The position numbers and the translations under genes were made by a program. Source: Cafeteria roenbergensis (taxonomy: Eukaryota > Sar > Bigyra > Bicosoecida > Cafeteriaceae). Taken from it: 64,000 nt of DNA. How positions within the stretch are numbered: the first letter of the stretch is position 1; each line of letters begins with the position of its first letter. Below the pieces are notes generated by a model. It saw only the letters and a program-made list of their open reading frames with translations. It made no database searches and had not been told where the DNA came from. The DNA lies in assembly GCA_008330645.1 (NCBI GenBank), contig VLTN01000045.1, positions 124,001 through 188,000 on the forward strand, given 5' to 3'. Below, piece by piece: positions 32,301-41,648 of this stretch.

Positions 32301-32446
32301 AAGGCGGCGGGAGCGTGTCGGGGGCGAGCGAGGACGAGCTGTCCGCGGGCGAGGAGCCGATTCTTGTGGACGGGGATGCTGCCGGCGCGAGGCGGCTGGA
32401 GTTCGCGAGCGATAGCGACAGCGAGGCGGGCAACGCTGCTGTGTGA
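29348..32446 (+). CDS. membrane-anchored M14 zinc carboxypeptidase
   Basis: Uninterrupted 1032-residue frame. The start at 29348 gives an immediate signal peptide or anchor (MRLAGGAAAVGILAAGALFL). M14 features are the zinc ligands in HHAREAP (His143, Glu146), NPDSY, the GVDLNRNYP substrate-binding arginine region, the third zinc ligand in LNLHTFG (His298) and the catalytic-type glutamate in FAPELG (Glu384). After about residue 480 comes a variable region. Near residue 840-855 a hydrophobic stretch (GAVAAVAAVAAVAGGGMCL) forms a membrane anchor, followed by a Gly/Ser/acidic cytosolic tail. It is probably a surface or vacuolar exopeptidase removing C-terminal residues; substrate class cannot be told. 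No introns seen. Confidence 0.88.
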   Translation: MRLAGGAAAVGILAAGALFLLPLSVAVRSAPEPGVGPALPINSVRGNPDLADAVVFLEGLVVAYPELAAGPFHLARTEGKDRQHNVMAFCLGQCPAAAPVEGLGNGASLTRDDVPDVASVESLSGATASRSAGLEVLVDGMHHAREAPGLRMVVEVASQLAAGWAAGHPDVQSLLATRAVWLVPCLNPDSYVINVASVIKANGIVEPSTVVPALEGAMLRKNQHFYDSQSKCHTTGDSASYGVDLNRNYPVGWDAPDEFDGNVCDESYHGPSPASERETQGIQALVAARNFSVALNLHTFGKSINTPYAMSADNNGGGTLPRFAEGSTRRLVDALAAGMAGALQVEEEEPWEWGPAVQMVGYAAPGEAGDWMLDAHGVAAFAPELGPRFVRPAEPCVIGGGFQGRDVYAPCFWPEPHAVDRVMSDGVPLVWFALHAAAPLLDLQHAAETAVTVAWSGGATGEPGEAGACTAAVLPLQLVNAGARAARGTVHVVWATGEAASLAAASATDPADPAVGGSGSVASQQQVRRWLTAGTHAAAAPALSPGRAARALRIQQELAKLPADELLAPRRRNLAEWAALPERMASSARGLAGSAALPEDRLSVSLTASGVPVDGEGRASDGAEAAGPVSWMGVSRVAGVREATALPASDAVAAAVFLGADCDGSGRVRAAGGAGGSSGGNAQRRRRLTPLRGRRAAAAGGIPLTAPVALAVVSLSDNLCAVYNGTLSVDGQLALGDPRRVAATRGEGPCALFVAAAEEADDPSPATQRLWSGGAWVPATPSPSPSAGASPSPLPSASPSEPATVVSPGPSAASSPPVDVAGAGEAQQWTAGAVAAVAAVAAVAGGGMCLAVGIYTGVQMRVCGCAPEDRPRGRTGFTRVRTTEEGEEAAGGEGAGSGGRDRRKVAPTGGADAGAAAGHLSEEGSDTDGDDARGGGQGSGQAAVAGGAAPGAGAAQHARGRRSGRSSSRGSAGSRGGLLESSGSEGGGSVSGASEDELSAGEEPILVDGDAAGARRLEFASDSDSEAGNAAV

Positions 32447-32672
32447 GGGGCGCGCTGTCGGGGCGCGGGGCTGGCCGTGAACGCGCTTCCAGCGGTCGGA
32501 ACGGCGGAGAGCAGCAAGCCCATATATCCACGCAAGCACGTACCACAATAGAAACGCGGAACGCAAAACGGTCGGGACAGTGTGCACTGGCGCCGGCTGC
32601 GAAGCTGACCGCGGCCAGCGCCGACGCACGAAGCGGCCAGGGCTTGCGCGCTGGGCGGACAGGATTGGCGCA
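32447..32672. other. convergent 3' region
   Basis: 226 bp between the stops of the carboxypeptidase (+) and the J protein (-). No feature is recognised. Confidence 0.4.
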
Positions 32673-33413
32673 CTAAGTGGCCACAGAGAAGGAGGAGGAA
32701 GAGGAGGAGGCGGAGGAGGACGGCGGCGGCACTGCGGGGGCGCGAGAAAGGCTCTCGACGAAGCGAGGGGGCAGCTCCGCCGCGAGGACGGTGGCGGTGC
32801 CGGAGGCGCGGTCCTGCTCGGCCAGGCTGGTCAGGCGGCGAAGCACTTGCTGCTCCTGCTGCTCGAGCGGCAGCGAGGCGAACGCCGTGTCATCTTCAAA
32901 CGCGCTCCCCTCTCCAGCGCCCCTTCGGGCCGCTGTACCAGAGGAGGGCGCTGTGGGCGCCAGGGGAGTGCCGTCAGGCGCCTCGCCGCGCCGCCGCCGA
33001 GCAAGCGCCAGCTTGAACGCTCGCAGCCCCGCCTTGGCCTCGGCGAGGGCAGAGTCCGCTGCTGCCCGCTTCATCGCCTCGTGTTGGGCTGCCTGCGACG
33101 CGCTCGCCTCCTTGGCCCGCAGGTGCTCGCGCATCGCGCGCCGGTCCTCGCCCTCGCGGTCCTCTCGCTCCTTGGCGAGGGCGCGCCGGCTGAGGACGCC
33201 ATCGAACGCGGCGCGCTCCGTTGGGTCCAAGAGCACGTCCCGGGCTCGCTTTGCTGCTCCGAATTTCGTCGCTGCGTGCGGGTCGTCGCGGTTCTTGTCC
33301 GGGTGCAGGATGCGCGCTTTGGCGCGGTACGCCGATGTGATTTGGCCGTCGTCCGCCCCCGGAGCGAGCCCCAGAATGGCATAATAGTCCTCAAAGTCAT
33401 CCGATTCGGCCAT
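32673..33413 (-). CDS. DNAJC17-like J-domain protein
   Basis: 246 residues from ATG 33413 (MAESDDFEDYYAILG); the frame stays open upstream to 33608, but that part is less protein-like. The J domain starts almost at the N-terminus: DYYAILGLAPGADDGQ, then YRAKARILHPDKN with the HPD motif that activates Hsp70, and KRARDVLLDPTERAAFD. It is followed by a charged coiled-coil-like helix (REDREGEDRRAMREHLRAKE) and a C-terminal EQQEQQVLRRL helix. This layout fits DNAJC17 (splicing-linked nuclear J protein), although the RRM of animal DNAJC17 is not visible, so the assignment is to subfamily only. Confidence 0.8.
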   Translation of the reverse strand: MAESDDFEDYYAILGLAPGADDGQITSAYRAKARILHPDKNRDDPHAATKFGAAKRARDVLLDPTERAAFDGVLSRRALAKEREDREGEDRRAMREHLRAKEASASQAAQHEAMKRAAADSALAEAKAGLRAFKLALARRRRGEAPDGTPLAPTAPSSGTAARRGAGEGSAFEDDTAFASLPLEQQEQQVLRRLTSLAEQDRASGTATVLAAELPPRFVESLSRAPAVPPPSSSASSSSSSFSVAT

Positions 33414-33494
33414 GGCCTGGCGTGCGCGCCCTTCCGCAGCCCCCTGCGCGCGCCGTTGTGCGGAAACCATCGAGTGGCGGAACGACTCAGGCAG

Positions 33495-33501
33495 GCTCTG
33501 C
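33495..33501. promoter_or_regulatory. GCTCTGC element upstream of the J-protein gene
   Basis: Lies 82 nt upstream of the J-protein start codon (33413), in the 182-bp gap before the next minus-strand gene. Confidence 0.45.
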
Positions 33502-33595
33502 ATCGCGGCGACCATTTGTGGGGCGACGCTGCACCTGCGCACACTCTGCCGGTACACAGCAACGGGGCTGCCGGCACAACGGCACCACAGCACAT

Positions 33596-35785
33596 TCACT
33601 TCCGCCAAGACGCAGGGGCGCGCCAGCCCGAGGCGACACCCTTGCGCGCGCGCGACGCCGCCACGGACGGCCGCAAGCGGATTGGACCGGGTCGCTGCCG
33701 CGCGGCCGGCGCAGTCGCTGCGAGACCGCTGGCGCCAGCACTCGGTCCCGGAGCCGGCGCCCCGGCTGCAGCTGCTGCGCTGCCCCCTGCTTCCGGCTGC
33801 TGCTGCGCCGTGGCGAAGAATGGGTGCTCAAGGGCGTCCTTCACGCTGATGCGCAGCTTGGGGTCAACGCACAACATGCGCTCGAGCAAGTCCTTCAGCC
33901 GCAGAGCAGCCCGCCGCTCGTGGCCCTGCAGCGTGGCCGGCACGAGCCTGGAGGCCAGGTCGCCCCACGGCTTGGTGACCCGTACCGAACGCGCCACCGG
34001 CTCGCCGGTCACAGGGTCCCGCCCGTGCCGAATGAACCGCAGCGACTCGTCGAACAGGGGGTCCATGCCGGTTTCCGCGCACTGCCTCAGGTGGCTGCGG
34101 ATGGTCTTGTCGCTGACAGGGCCCTGCAGCGCCATGATGCGCCACAGCATGTCCGAGTTGTCCGCCCCGTCGAAGAGCACCGAGCCCGTGTACATCTCGA
34201 AGAGCACGCAGCCCAGGCTCCAGAGGTCCAGCGCGGCGGTGTGCTGGAAGCCCAGGATCACTTCGGGCGCCCTGTAGAACCGCGACACCAGCAGAGGGGC
34301 CGGCACGTTGTCAGGGCCGTCCACGGCGAACGCGCTCCCCAGGTCGCACAGCTTGCAAGAGGTGCGGTCCGAGTTCACGACGATGTTCTGCGGCTTGATG
34401 TCCGCGTGGACGATTCCCTGGCGCTCAAGCAGCCGCAGCGCGATGAGCAACTGCCGGCCGAGCGCCCGGACCGCTGTGGCTGCCAGGCCGACATGCTTTC
34501 CGAACCGGTCAATCAGCTGCGAGCAAGAGGCGGGTGTGGGGGGAAGGGGAGAGTGGCGGGGCAGGGGTTGCCTGGGTGGGCAGGCAAACGAGCCGCGGGG
34601 CGAGCGAGGAGCCTGCAGAGCTGCTACGCGGGGGGAGGTGGTGGGGAGGGCGGTAGCCTGCGCAGTGCCGACTGGCAGCGACGCGTGGCTTCCGCTGCCA
34701 GCACGGGTTGGAGCCGAAGAGCTCTCTGCCGCAGGGCTCACTTCGCGCAGGTTCAGCTGCATGGCCTCGAACACGAGGCAGAGGTGCCGCCTCCACTCGA
34801 AGTAGCCTCGCAGGCGGACCACGTGGCAGCGGTCCTCGCTGTCGGCCGCGGCCAGGGACGCCAGAATGCCGGCCTCCTTCATCGCGGTCTTGCGCATCAC
34901 GTCGTTGGCCCTGGCCACCTTGATCGCCACGGTGCTGCCGGCGGCCCCGGGGATGGCCTCCACCGTCGAGAGCTCCACGCTGCCCCCCTCGCGCTCTGCC
35001 GCCGCTGAGGGGCCCGTCCTGTCCTCGCATATGGCCACTGACGCGAAGACACCCTTCCCTGCCACCCGGGCCACAACGAACCGACCGCCCGTCCCGACGA
35101 CGTCGCCTGGCCTCAGCTGCATGTAGCCCTCGCTGTCGTCCGTCACCTCCGCGTCCACGTCCAGCGAGGCGCTGGCAGCCGCCTCCCGCCCGCCAGCGTC
35201 GCTGGCGAGCGCAGTGCCCTGCGAGCCGCTCCCGCCACTTGCCCCCGTTGCCGCCGCCGCTGCCGCCGCCGCTGCCGCAGCGGCAGTGCCATGGGCCCCG
35301 CCCCTCCCGGGGCTGCCGGCCCCGCCGTTCTCCGCGTCGCTTCCCTCGGCGAACAGGTCGAAGCTGCCGCCGCTCTCATACCCGTCGAGCAGGCCTGAGG
35401 CCTCAAGGGTCCCAGGCAGCGCGGCCGGAGCCGGGCTCGGAACGGGTGGCAGAGCTGCCGGCTCGGCCTGCGCGGGCGGCAGCGCTGGCGCCGGAATCGC
35501 CCGGGCAGCGCGCTCGCGCCGCCTGGCGGCCTCCCGTGCTGCCTCTGTGTCGGCAGGGCCCCCACCGAGCAGCACGGCTTCCAGCGACTTGGCGGCAGCG
35601 ACGTCCTGCGCGCTCTCTCGCGGCATTGCGCCTGCGCCCTTGTCACGGGTCCCTGCTCCCACGGCCGCAGCCGAGCGGGCTGCAAGCGCGCGGTCCTCGT
35701 CCCGGCCAGCAGGCGGCCTGGGCGCGGGGCTTGCCGACCACCGCCCTGCCGCTTGGGCAGGCGGCCCTTGGCGGGCTGGGCGCAT
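33596..35785 (-). CDS. PRPF4B: PRP4-type (PRPF4B) splicing protein kinase
   Basis: Exons 35785-34742 and 34516-33596 flank a 225-nt intron (GTGAGC to GCAG). The join restores LNLRE-LIDRFGKHVGL, equal to MNLREVLKKFGRNIGL of human PRPF4B. The kinase domain shows GKGVFASV (glycine loop), VAIKVARANDVM (Lys), IVHADIKPQN (catalytic loop), CDLGSAF, LVSRFYRAPE, LDLWSLGCVLFEMYTGSVLF and NSDMLWRIM, all specific to the PRP4 subfamily of the DYRK/CLK group. PRP4 kinases phosphorylate the U4/U6.U5 tri-snRNP during spliceosome activation. The N-terminal 300 residues are disordered Ala/Pro/Glu-rich. The start is uncertain: ATG 35785 gives 654 residues and ATG 35626 is the alternative. Motif variants are noted in findings. 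Confidence 0.88.
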   Translation of the reverse strand: MRPARQGPPAQAAGRWSASPAPRPPAGRDEDRALAARSAAAVGAGTRDKGAGAMPRESAQDVAAAKSLEAVLLGGGPADTEAAREAARRRERAARAIPAPALPPAQAEPAALPPVPSPAPAALPGTLEASGLLDGYESGGSFDLFAEGSDAENGGAGSPGRGGAHGTAAAAAAAAAAAATGASGGSGSQGTALASDAGGREAAASASLDVDAEVTDDSEGYMQLRPGDVVGTGGRFVVARVAGKGVFASVAICEDRTGPSAAAEREGGSVELSTVEAIPGAAGSTVAIKVARANDVMRKTAMKEAGILASLAAADSEDRCHVVRLRGYFEWRRHLCLVFEAMQLNLREVSPAAESSSAPTRAGSGSHASLPVGTAQATALPTTSPRVAALQAPRSPRGSFACPPRQPLPRHSPLPPTPASCSQLIDRFGKHVGLAATAVRALGRQLLIALRLLERQGIVHADIKPQNIVVNSDRTSCKLCDLGSAFAVDGPDNVPAPLLVSRFYRAPEVILGFQHTAALDLWSLGCVLFEMYTGSVLFDGADNSDMLWRIMALQGPVSDKTIRSHLRQCAETGMDPLFDESLRFIRHGRDPVTGEPVARSVRVTKPWGDLASRLVPATLQGHERRAALRLKDLLERMLCVDPKLRISVKDALEHPFFATAQQQPEAGGSAAAAAGAPAPGPSAGASGLAATAPAARQRPGPIRLRPSVAASRARKGVASGWRAPASWRK

Positions 35786-35967
35786 GGCCTCGCTTGGCGC
35801 GCAAACGCCGGGCCTGGCCAACAGTCTACCGCAGCCGCAGGCCCCTTGCGCAGCGGAACGGCAGCGGCGCCGCGCCCTGGTGCCAGGCAGCGCAAGGGCC
35901 GCGTGTTGCCTTGGCTGCCAATGTTCGCCAGCGCGCAAGCATGTCCGCGTTGCTCGGGAGGAGCCTT

Positions 35968-35974
35968 GCAGAGC
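35968..35974. promoter_or_regulatory. GCAGAGC element upstream of the mS45-like gene
   Basis: Ends 93 nt before the start codon at 36067, in the region shared with the divergent kinase gene. Confidence 0.35.
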
Positions 35975-36066
35975 TGAGGCTGGCGGGACTGGGAGCGCAG
36001 CGGCCGATCCCTTTTTCGCGCGCAGCCGGCCCACTGCGGCCCCTGGCAGGGTAGCGCCCGGTGAAC

Positions 36067-37605
36067 ATGCTCGCTCGGATCGCAGTGCGGTCCCAGGGGG
36101 CTGCCTCCCGGACGGCCGTCCGCACCGCGGGCCGTGCGGCGGCGACGGACGCTCCGGTGGCAGCGCCGCCCGGTGCCGGCATCCCCGCGCTCGCCACAAG
36201 CGCGCGCGCCGGCGACTCGGCCCCTGCTCGCGGGTTCCGCACCGGCCACGCGGCGGCTGCCGGCAACAGCGGCGACGGCTTCCAGCACGACGAGAGCCTG
36301 GGGCGACTTCGCAACATGCCCGGCATGGGCGGCCCGGTTGACGAGAAGAAGAAGAAGCCGGAGGACCTGGTCCACGCTAGTGCCATGGAGGCGCTCGAGG
36401 AGGGGATGCGCGCCGCTAAGGGCAAGGATGCCGGCTTCATGGAGCTGGCCAAGCGCCGCGCGCTGCTGAAGCATTTTGCAATCGCAGCCGGCGACATGGG
36501 CGCCGAGGACGAGGAAGGCGAGGCCCAGGATGGGCAGGAAGACCACGACTCGGACGAAGACCCGGCCGTGTTCGAGGACCCGCGCTGGGACGCCATCCTG
36601 GAAGGCAACGAGGACGTGGGCATGACCAACGTGTTCGAGCCGCTCTCCATCATCGACGGCTCCATCAACTACTCGCAGGACGACGACGCCGAGGGCCCGC
36701 CCTTCCGGCAGCCGCGCCCGACCCCCGGCCCGCTCAAGGCCGGCGCCGAGCGACGCCTCTCCGCCCTCCGCGACGGCCCCATCGCCAAGGCCGCCCCCGC
36801 CTTCCTCGACTACCTGGAGCACGAGGCGTGGATCGACCGGTACCGCGACGGCGACAGCGGCGGTGCCTTCATGGACCGCACCATCGCCCCCTGGGACGAG
36901 TTCTGCGAGGAGGACGCCTTCTACCGCAACGTCCTCACGGACGACGAGTACAACGTGCCCGAGGACTACGAGGAGCCGGTGTACGTGCCCGACCGCATCC
37001 GCTCCCAGATCTACTTCCAGTGGGCGTACAAGGGGCTCTCCATCGGCGAGCTGGCCCAGCGCTACAAGCTCCGCTCCGAGCGCGTGGCCGCGTTCATCCT
37101 GTTCAAGCGCACCGAGCCCGAGTACCTGGCCCGCGGCATGGCAAACTACGACAACGACCGGCTCATGGAGGGCCTCTACGGCGCGGAAGCGCAGGGCAAG
37201 ACCCCGCTCAAGGACTGGGACGGCGACGGCGACGACCACGACGCTGGTCTCGACGTGGCCCTGCTCCGCGACGCGCAGGTGCCGGAGGACTGCTTCCCAG
37301 TCATGAAGTTCCGCGGAAACCGCCTCCGCGGCGCCTTCCCGACCCACACCCGCCCCCCCATCCCCGTCAAGGAGCGCAAGTTCCACAGCCGGTACGCCAT
37401 CCGCGACGTGTCCTCCGGCGACGGCTTCCCGGAGCAGCGCCGCGCCCGCCACATCGTCGTCGACTACGACGGCGAGCGCAGGCCCGCGACTAAGCGCGAG
37501 GAGCTTGCCCGCGGCAACCGCCTGCGCCGCGCCTACCCCAAGCGCGTCGGCTACGGCAAGTTCAACCTGCCCTTCGAGGACATCGAGCTCGATCAGGCCG
37601 CCTGA
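36067..37605 (+). CDS. mitochondrial mS45-like (eukaryotic mitochondrial regulator family) protein
   Basis: 512 residues in one exon. The start at 36067 yields MLARIAVRSQGAASRTAVRT, an Arg/Ser/Ala-rich presequence for mitochondrial import. The central DRIRSQIYFQWAYKGLSIGE plus LAQRYKLRSERVAAFILFKR resembles the helix-turn-helix-like motif (IREKIYE...S..ELS.K.GLS.ERV.AI..LK) of fungal mS45/EMR-family small-subunit proteins. The rest is acidic (GDMGAEDEEGEAQDGQEDHD) and a Tyr/Arg-rich C-terminal part. If correct, it is a mitoribosomal small-subunit protein. I rely on one motif and the targeting signal, so family membership is moderate. It is convergent with the ankyrin gene downstream. Confidence 0.62.
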   Translation: MLARIAVRSQGAASRTAVRTAGRAAATDAPVAAPPGAGIPALATSARAGDSAPARGFRTGHAAAAGNSGDGFQHDESLGRLRNMPGMGGPVDEKKKKPEDLVHASAMEALEEGMRAAKGKDAGFMELAKRRALLKHFAIAAGDMGAEDEEGEAQDGQEDHDSDEDPAVFEDPRWDAILEGNEDVGMTNVFEPLSIIDGSINYSQDDDAEGPPFRQPRPTPGPLKAGAERRLSALRDGPIAKAAPAFLDYLEHEAWIDRYRDGDSGGAFMDRTIAPWDEFCEEDAFYRNVLTDDEYNVPEDYEEPVYVPDRIRSQIYFQWAYKGLSIGELAQRYKLRSERVAAFILFKRTEPEYLARGMANYDNDRLMEGLYGAEAQGKTPLKDWDGDGDDHDAGLDVALLRDAQVPEDCFPVMKFRGNRLRGAFPTHTRPPIPVKERKFHSRYAIRDVSSGDGFPEQRRARHIVVDYDGERRPATKREELARGNRLRRAYPKRVGYGKFNLPFEDIELDQAA

Positions 37606-38053
37606 GCGCCGAGCCGCGCCCTGCCCCGCGCGCGCTGCGCTTCCCACCCAGGCAGCGTGCGTCGCGGCCCCTCTTCTCTCCGCAAAAATGGCCCTCCCTG
37701 CCGGGCCCTCTGCACGGCGACCTGTTGGCCCTGTCGTTCTCCGGCGCAGCGTGGTTGTGATTTCGTGCCCTGTGCGCGCTTCAGCCGAGTGCTGGGCGAC
37801 CCTTCCAATCCAGAGACAAAACTCCCGAAACGCACTGCCAACCTCGTCAGCGCATGCGCCTGGCTCGCACGCGGAACGTGGGCCCTTTGCAGCTGTGGAC
37901 GCGCTGCACCTGCCGCCCACGGCCCAACGCGAGCGGCCCGGCAACGCCACCCGCGCAGAACACGCCGCGTTTCACGCCAATGCAGGGCGCGCGCCGCCCC
38001 CGCCCAAACACCACTCACGCCCACAGCCGCACGCACAAGGTTGCCTGTCGCGC
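37606..38053. other. convergent 3' intergenic region
   Basis: 448 bp between the mS45-like stop and the ankyrin-protein stop. GC-rich, no gene or repeat recognised. Confidence 0.45.
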
Positions 38054-39499
38054 TCAGAGCATCGCGATCCCGGGCTGGTCGCTCGGCCGCGGCCGCCGCT
38101 TCGTCGTGCTTCGCTTCCGGGCTTTCTTGCCCACCACCGGCGCGCCATAGGCGGCTGCTGCAAGCTTCATCGTGGTCCGGCCGGTCGGGCGCGGCTGCCG
38201 CTGCGCTCCTCCCGGCGGCGGCCCTGCGGCCGAGCTTGCGCCGATGCCCATGCCGGTGATTCCGCCCGTCAGGCCCCCAAAGTCCCCCGGCGCGGCCGAC
38301 CCGGCGGGCCCCAGGCTCTGGAGCACGCTGGGCGCAAGGTCGGGGAGCGGCCGTTCCTCCTCCCCGGTTTTGCGGCGCATGCGGTGGTTCCGGATCCGGG
38401 CCTCGATACGCGCCTCAGCAGCCCGCTCCTTCTCCAGCCTCTGGAGGCCAACGCCGACCCAGCCCCCCGCGGCCGCGCCCGCAGCCGCTGCCGGCGACCC
38501 AGCCTTGGGCGCCTGGGCAGAGGACGGCGTCGGGTGCGGCGACGCCATCCACATCCCGCCGCTGCCCCGACCGGTCGCCATGGCGGCCTTGCTCTTCCGC
38601 CTGACGATGGGCTCTGCCGGTCGCCCCCTGGCAGAGCCGTCGCTCTTGGCGGCGGAGGGCTGGCGAGCCTGCTGCGCGGCGGCCTGCGCCCTTGCGCGCT
38701 CGACCATATGCCGGGACGCCTGCTCGCGGGCCCGGGCGGCAGCGGCTGCCTCGGCGCCTGCGGCCGCCCGACTCGATTCAGCGCGGGTGGAGCGAGGGCC
38801 GGCGGAGGGGTGCCGGGCCGGGGGAGCGACGGCAGCGCCGCCGGCGCCGGTGTTGCGCCTGCCCGGCGATCCGCTGGGCAGGGACACGGGCGACCTGGGG
38901 GCGTCTCTGCGCTCGCCGTCGTCGGTCCAGGCGCCGCCTCCCCGCGGTGGGGTGCGTGCCCCGTGCCGAGGCACCGGGACCTCCGCCGCGCCGAGCGGGG
39001 GCGAGTGCCTTAGGCGGGTCGCCGCCGCGTCAGCCGCCGCGAGCGCCTCGTCGGCGTCGGCGAGGACGCGATCGGCGAACGTCATTGCTTTCCGCGAGGA
39101 GGCAGCGGCGGCGGCAGCGGGCTCGGCGCGAGACGGAGCCGGAGCAGCCGGAAGCGCCGGCTGACGAGGGCGTGAAACAGACTGCATCGGCGACGACTGC
39201 CGCACGACTGGCACTGCGTCGTCGTGGGGGGACATCTGAGCGCTGGGCGCGGGGGCATCGGTCGCCTGGCCGCCCTCCCCACGAGCCAGGCGCTCGAAGT
39301 AGGCGGCTCTGCTGCTGCGCACCTGCGCAGCAGTGACCGGCGAAGCTGCCGCGGCAGGGTGCCGCTGCTTGTGGGGCGGGATCGGCTGCATGGGGGGCCG
39401 GGCAGCAGGGCCCTCGCCGCCCAGAGGGGAGGTCCCGGCGACGAGTGGGGAGTGGCGGCCTGACGCTGCCGGGCCCGCGGCAGGAGCGGCATGCGGCTC

Positions 39500-39531
<32 letters not shown>

Positions 39532-41420
39532 GTGCTGCGGGCCGCGGCGACCTTTCGCCGGCGGCAGGCGAGGTGTTCCCTCCAGCCAGTCTCTTGGTGC
39601 CGGCGGCGGTCGCGGATCCCGCAGCAGCGACATCGGCGTCAGTGCGTGCCTCCGCTCCCGCTGCCGTGCGTACCCCTGTGGCACTGCCGCCTCGGCTGGT
39701 GGCCTCGGTGGAGCGGCCGTCAGCCGCGTTGGAGCGCGGGGAACGCTCGGCCGGCGCGGTGGCGCCGCGCAGCCCAACAGCCTCGCTCTTCGTGCGACGG
39801 ACGGGCACGCGAGGCTGTGGGATGTCCAGGCCGAGCTTGCGGGTGCCGGAACGGTCGAGGCCGGCTGTGGGCTGGGCGGGAGGGCGGCCGCGAAGGCCCG
39901 CCCGGCCGTTGGACGCCGCCCGCCTGAGGGGGACCTTGCTCTGGCCGGCAGCGCCGCTCCCGGCCCCGGCCCCGCCGCCGCCCCGCGAGGCTGTCGAGGT
40001 CGACGCCGAGCGCGCAGGCGCAGCTGGCGCCTTGGGCTGCTGGGCGCTCACCGGCTCGCCGTCGGAACCGACCCGAACCACCGAGGCGCCGCGCATGGGC
40101 ACCGAGGGGGCCCTGGCCCTGGGGCGGCTGCGGGACCGGCGCTCCTTGTCCTTGGCCTCCGCCTTGGCCTTGGCCACGGCGGCCATCTTCTTCAGCTGCT
40201 TGATGCGGTTGTCGATGTCGGCGGCCGCGGTCCCCTCCTCCGCCTCCTCGTCCTCCTCGTCCCCGCCGTCGCCGTCCTCGCCGCCGGCGCCGTCCCCATC
40301 GGCGTGCTGGTCGCCCATGAGGCGCCTGATGGCCGCTGCCTGCTTCTTCGCTCTGCCCTTCTTGGAAAGGCCCTTTTTGCCCCAGCGCCGTAAGGCCGCC
40401 GCCTCCTCGATGCGGCGAGCTTCGATGGCGTCGAGCCTGCACACGTGCCGGTCCAGCAGGTCTGCGAGCGTACAATGCCAAGGGCGGGGAGGGGCGGGGC
40501 GGGGCGGAGGTGGTGGGCGGGTCAGACGCCACCAGCTGGGTGCGCGTCGCGTCGGTCGCTCGCGTTGCGCGGGGAACCGGCCGGCACGGGACCCGCAGAG
40601 GCTGCAGCCCCTTGGAGGAGAGCAGAGGGGCGCTGAGGACGCACGTGCACAGCTGTGGGGCAGCGCGCCGGTGACTCACCGATGACCTCCCGCTTGCCAC
40701 TCTTCTTGGCAACGTGCAGGACGTCCGTGCCGAACTTCGTCTGCTGCCGCAGCTGGTAGACTGTTGTGTAAGGCAGGAGGGCCTCGATCACCGCCAGCTT
40801 TCCCTTCTCCACAGCGCCGTACAGAATGGTCTTGCCTCGCTTCGTGGCGATAGTGTGGTCCGCCCCCGCGGCAAGCATCACCGACACGGCGTCGGCACGG
40901 CCCGCCATTGCCACGATGAACAGCGCCGTGTAGCCGGAGTGGTCGATTGCGTTCACGTCAATGGTGGGCCTGCCGAGCATCGCCCCTTGGTGGCAGAGCA
41001 CTCGCGATCGACGAAGGAGCGACTCCAGCCGCCGGCCGAGCAGAATCTTGAGGCGGCGCCAAGGCTCCGGAACCCCCTGCGGGGGGCAGCCGTGGGAGGG
41101 AAGGGAGTGTGTGTTGCGGGACAATGGGGGGGGTGGCAGCGGTGTGGAGGGGCACCTTGAGCCGCTGAGGGTGCGGCGGCGGGGCCGGAGCCAGGAGCGG
41201 GGAAGGGGCGTTGAGGCATCACAGTGCAGCGCACCAGGCGGCCGCGGGCGCGAGCTTGCCAGCGCACCTTTGCAAGAGCCACGATCTGAGATCGAACATC
41301 GACGCAGCTGTCCAGAATGGGCTCTTCTGCGGCGCCCCGTTGCCTCCTCGCCTTGAGCCCGAGGGCTCTGAGGCGGGGCTTGTCTTTGGCCGCAAGCTCG
41401 CGCTCCCACTGCGCGCGCAT
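38054..41420 (-). CDS. ankyrin-repeat protein with long disordered C-terminus
   Basis: Exons 41420-41268, 41076-40680 and 40461-38054 join in phase (0, then 1) to 985 residues; introns of 191 and 218 nt begin GTGCGC and GTGAGT. The N-terminus (MRAQWERELAAKDKPRLRAL) is a charged helix. Ankyrin units follow: DHSGYTALFIVAMAGRADAV, then LAAGADHTIATKRGKTILYG, AVEKGKLAVIEALLPY and GTDVLHVAKKSGKREVIDLL. After a basic LRRWGKKGLSKKGRAKKQ segment and an acidic block, about 600 residues are Ala/Pro/Ser/Arg-rich disorder; a KTGEEERPLPDLAPSVLQSL segment near the end may be a short structured motif. Function unknown. Ankyrin repeats mediate protein binding. Confidence 0.8.
39503..39533. repeat. hexanucleotide repeat (GTTGCT)n in coding sequence
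   Basis: Short GTTGCT tandem encoding an alternating Ala-Thr run in the disordered part of the ankyrin protein. Confidence 0.7.
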
Positions 41421-41450
41421 GCTGCGGGGCGAGTTGGAGGGCGGGGGCAG

Positions 41451-41475
41451 GGGGGGGGGGGGGGGGGGGGGGGGG
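41451..41475. repeat. homopolymer G25 (C25 on the gene strand)
   Basis: Uninterrupted run of about 25 G, 31 nt upstream of the ankyrin-gene ATG. On the gene strand it reads as a C tract ending in CCCCGCAG just before the ATG, so it may be the pyrimidine tract of a 5' UTR intron. The exact length in a run like this can be a sequencing artefact. Confidence 0.75.
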
Positions 41476-41648
41476 AGAAATAGCAAAGGAAGAGGGCTTG
41501 CCAGTGCGGGGCACAGCGCCCGTACAAACGTGCAACAATAGCCGTGGGGCACAGCCAACCGTCACCAAGCAGCCAGCACCAGCGCTTGCGGCAAGCGAGC
41601 AAAGGCGCTGTCCCAGCGAGTCGGGCAGGCGCCACAGCGGGCGAAGTC

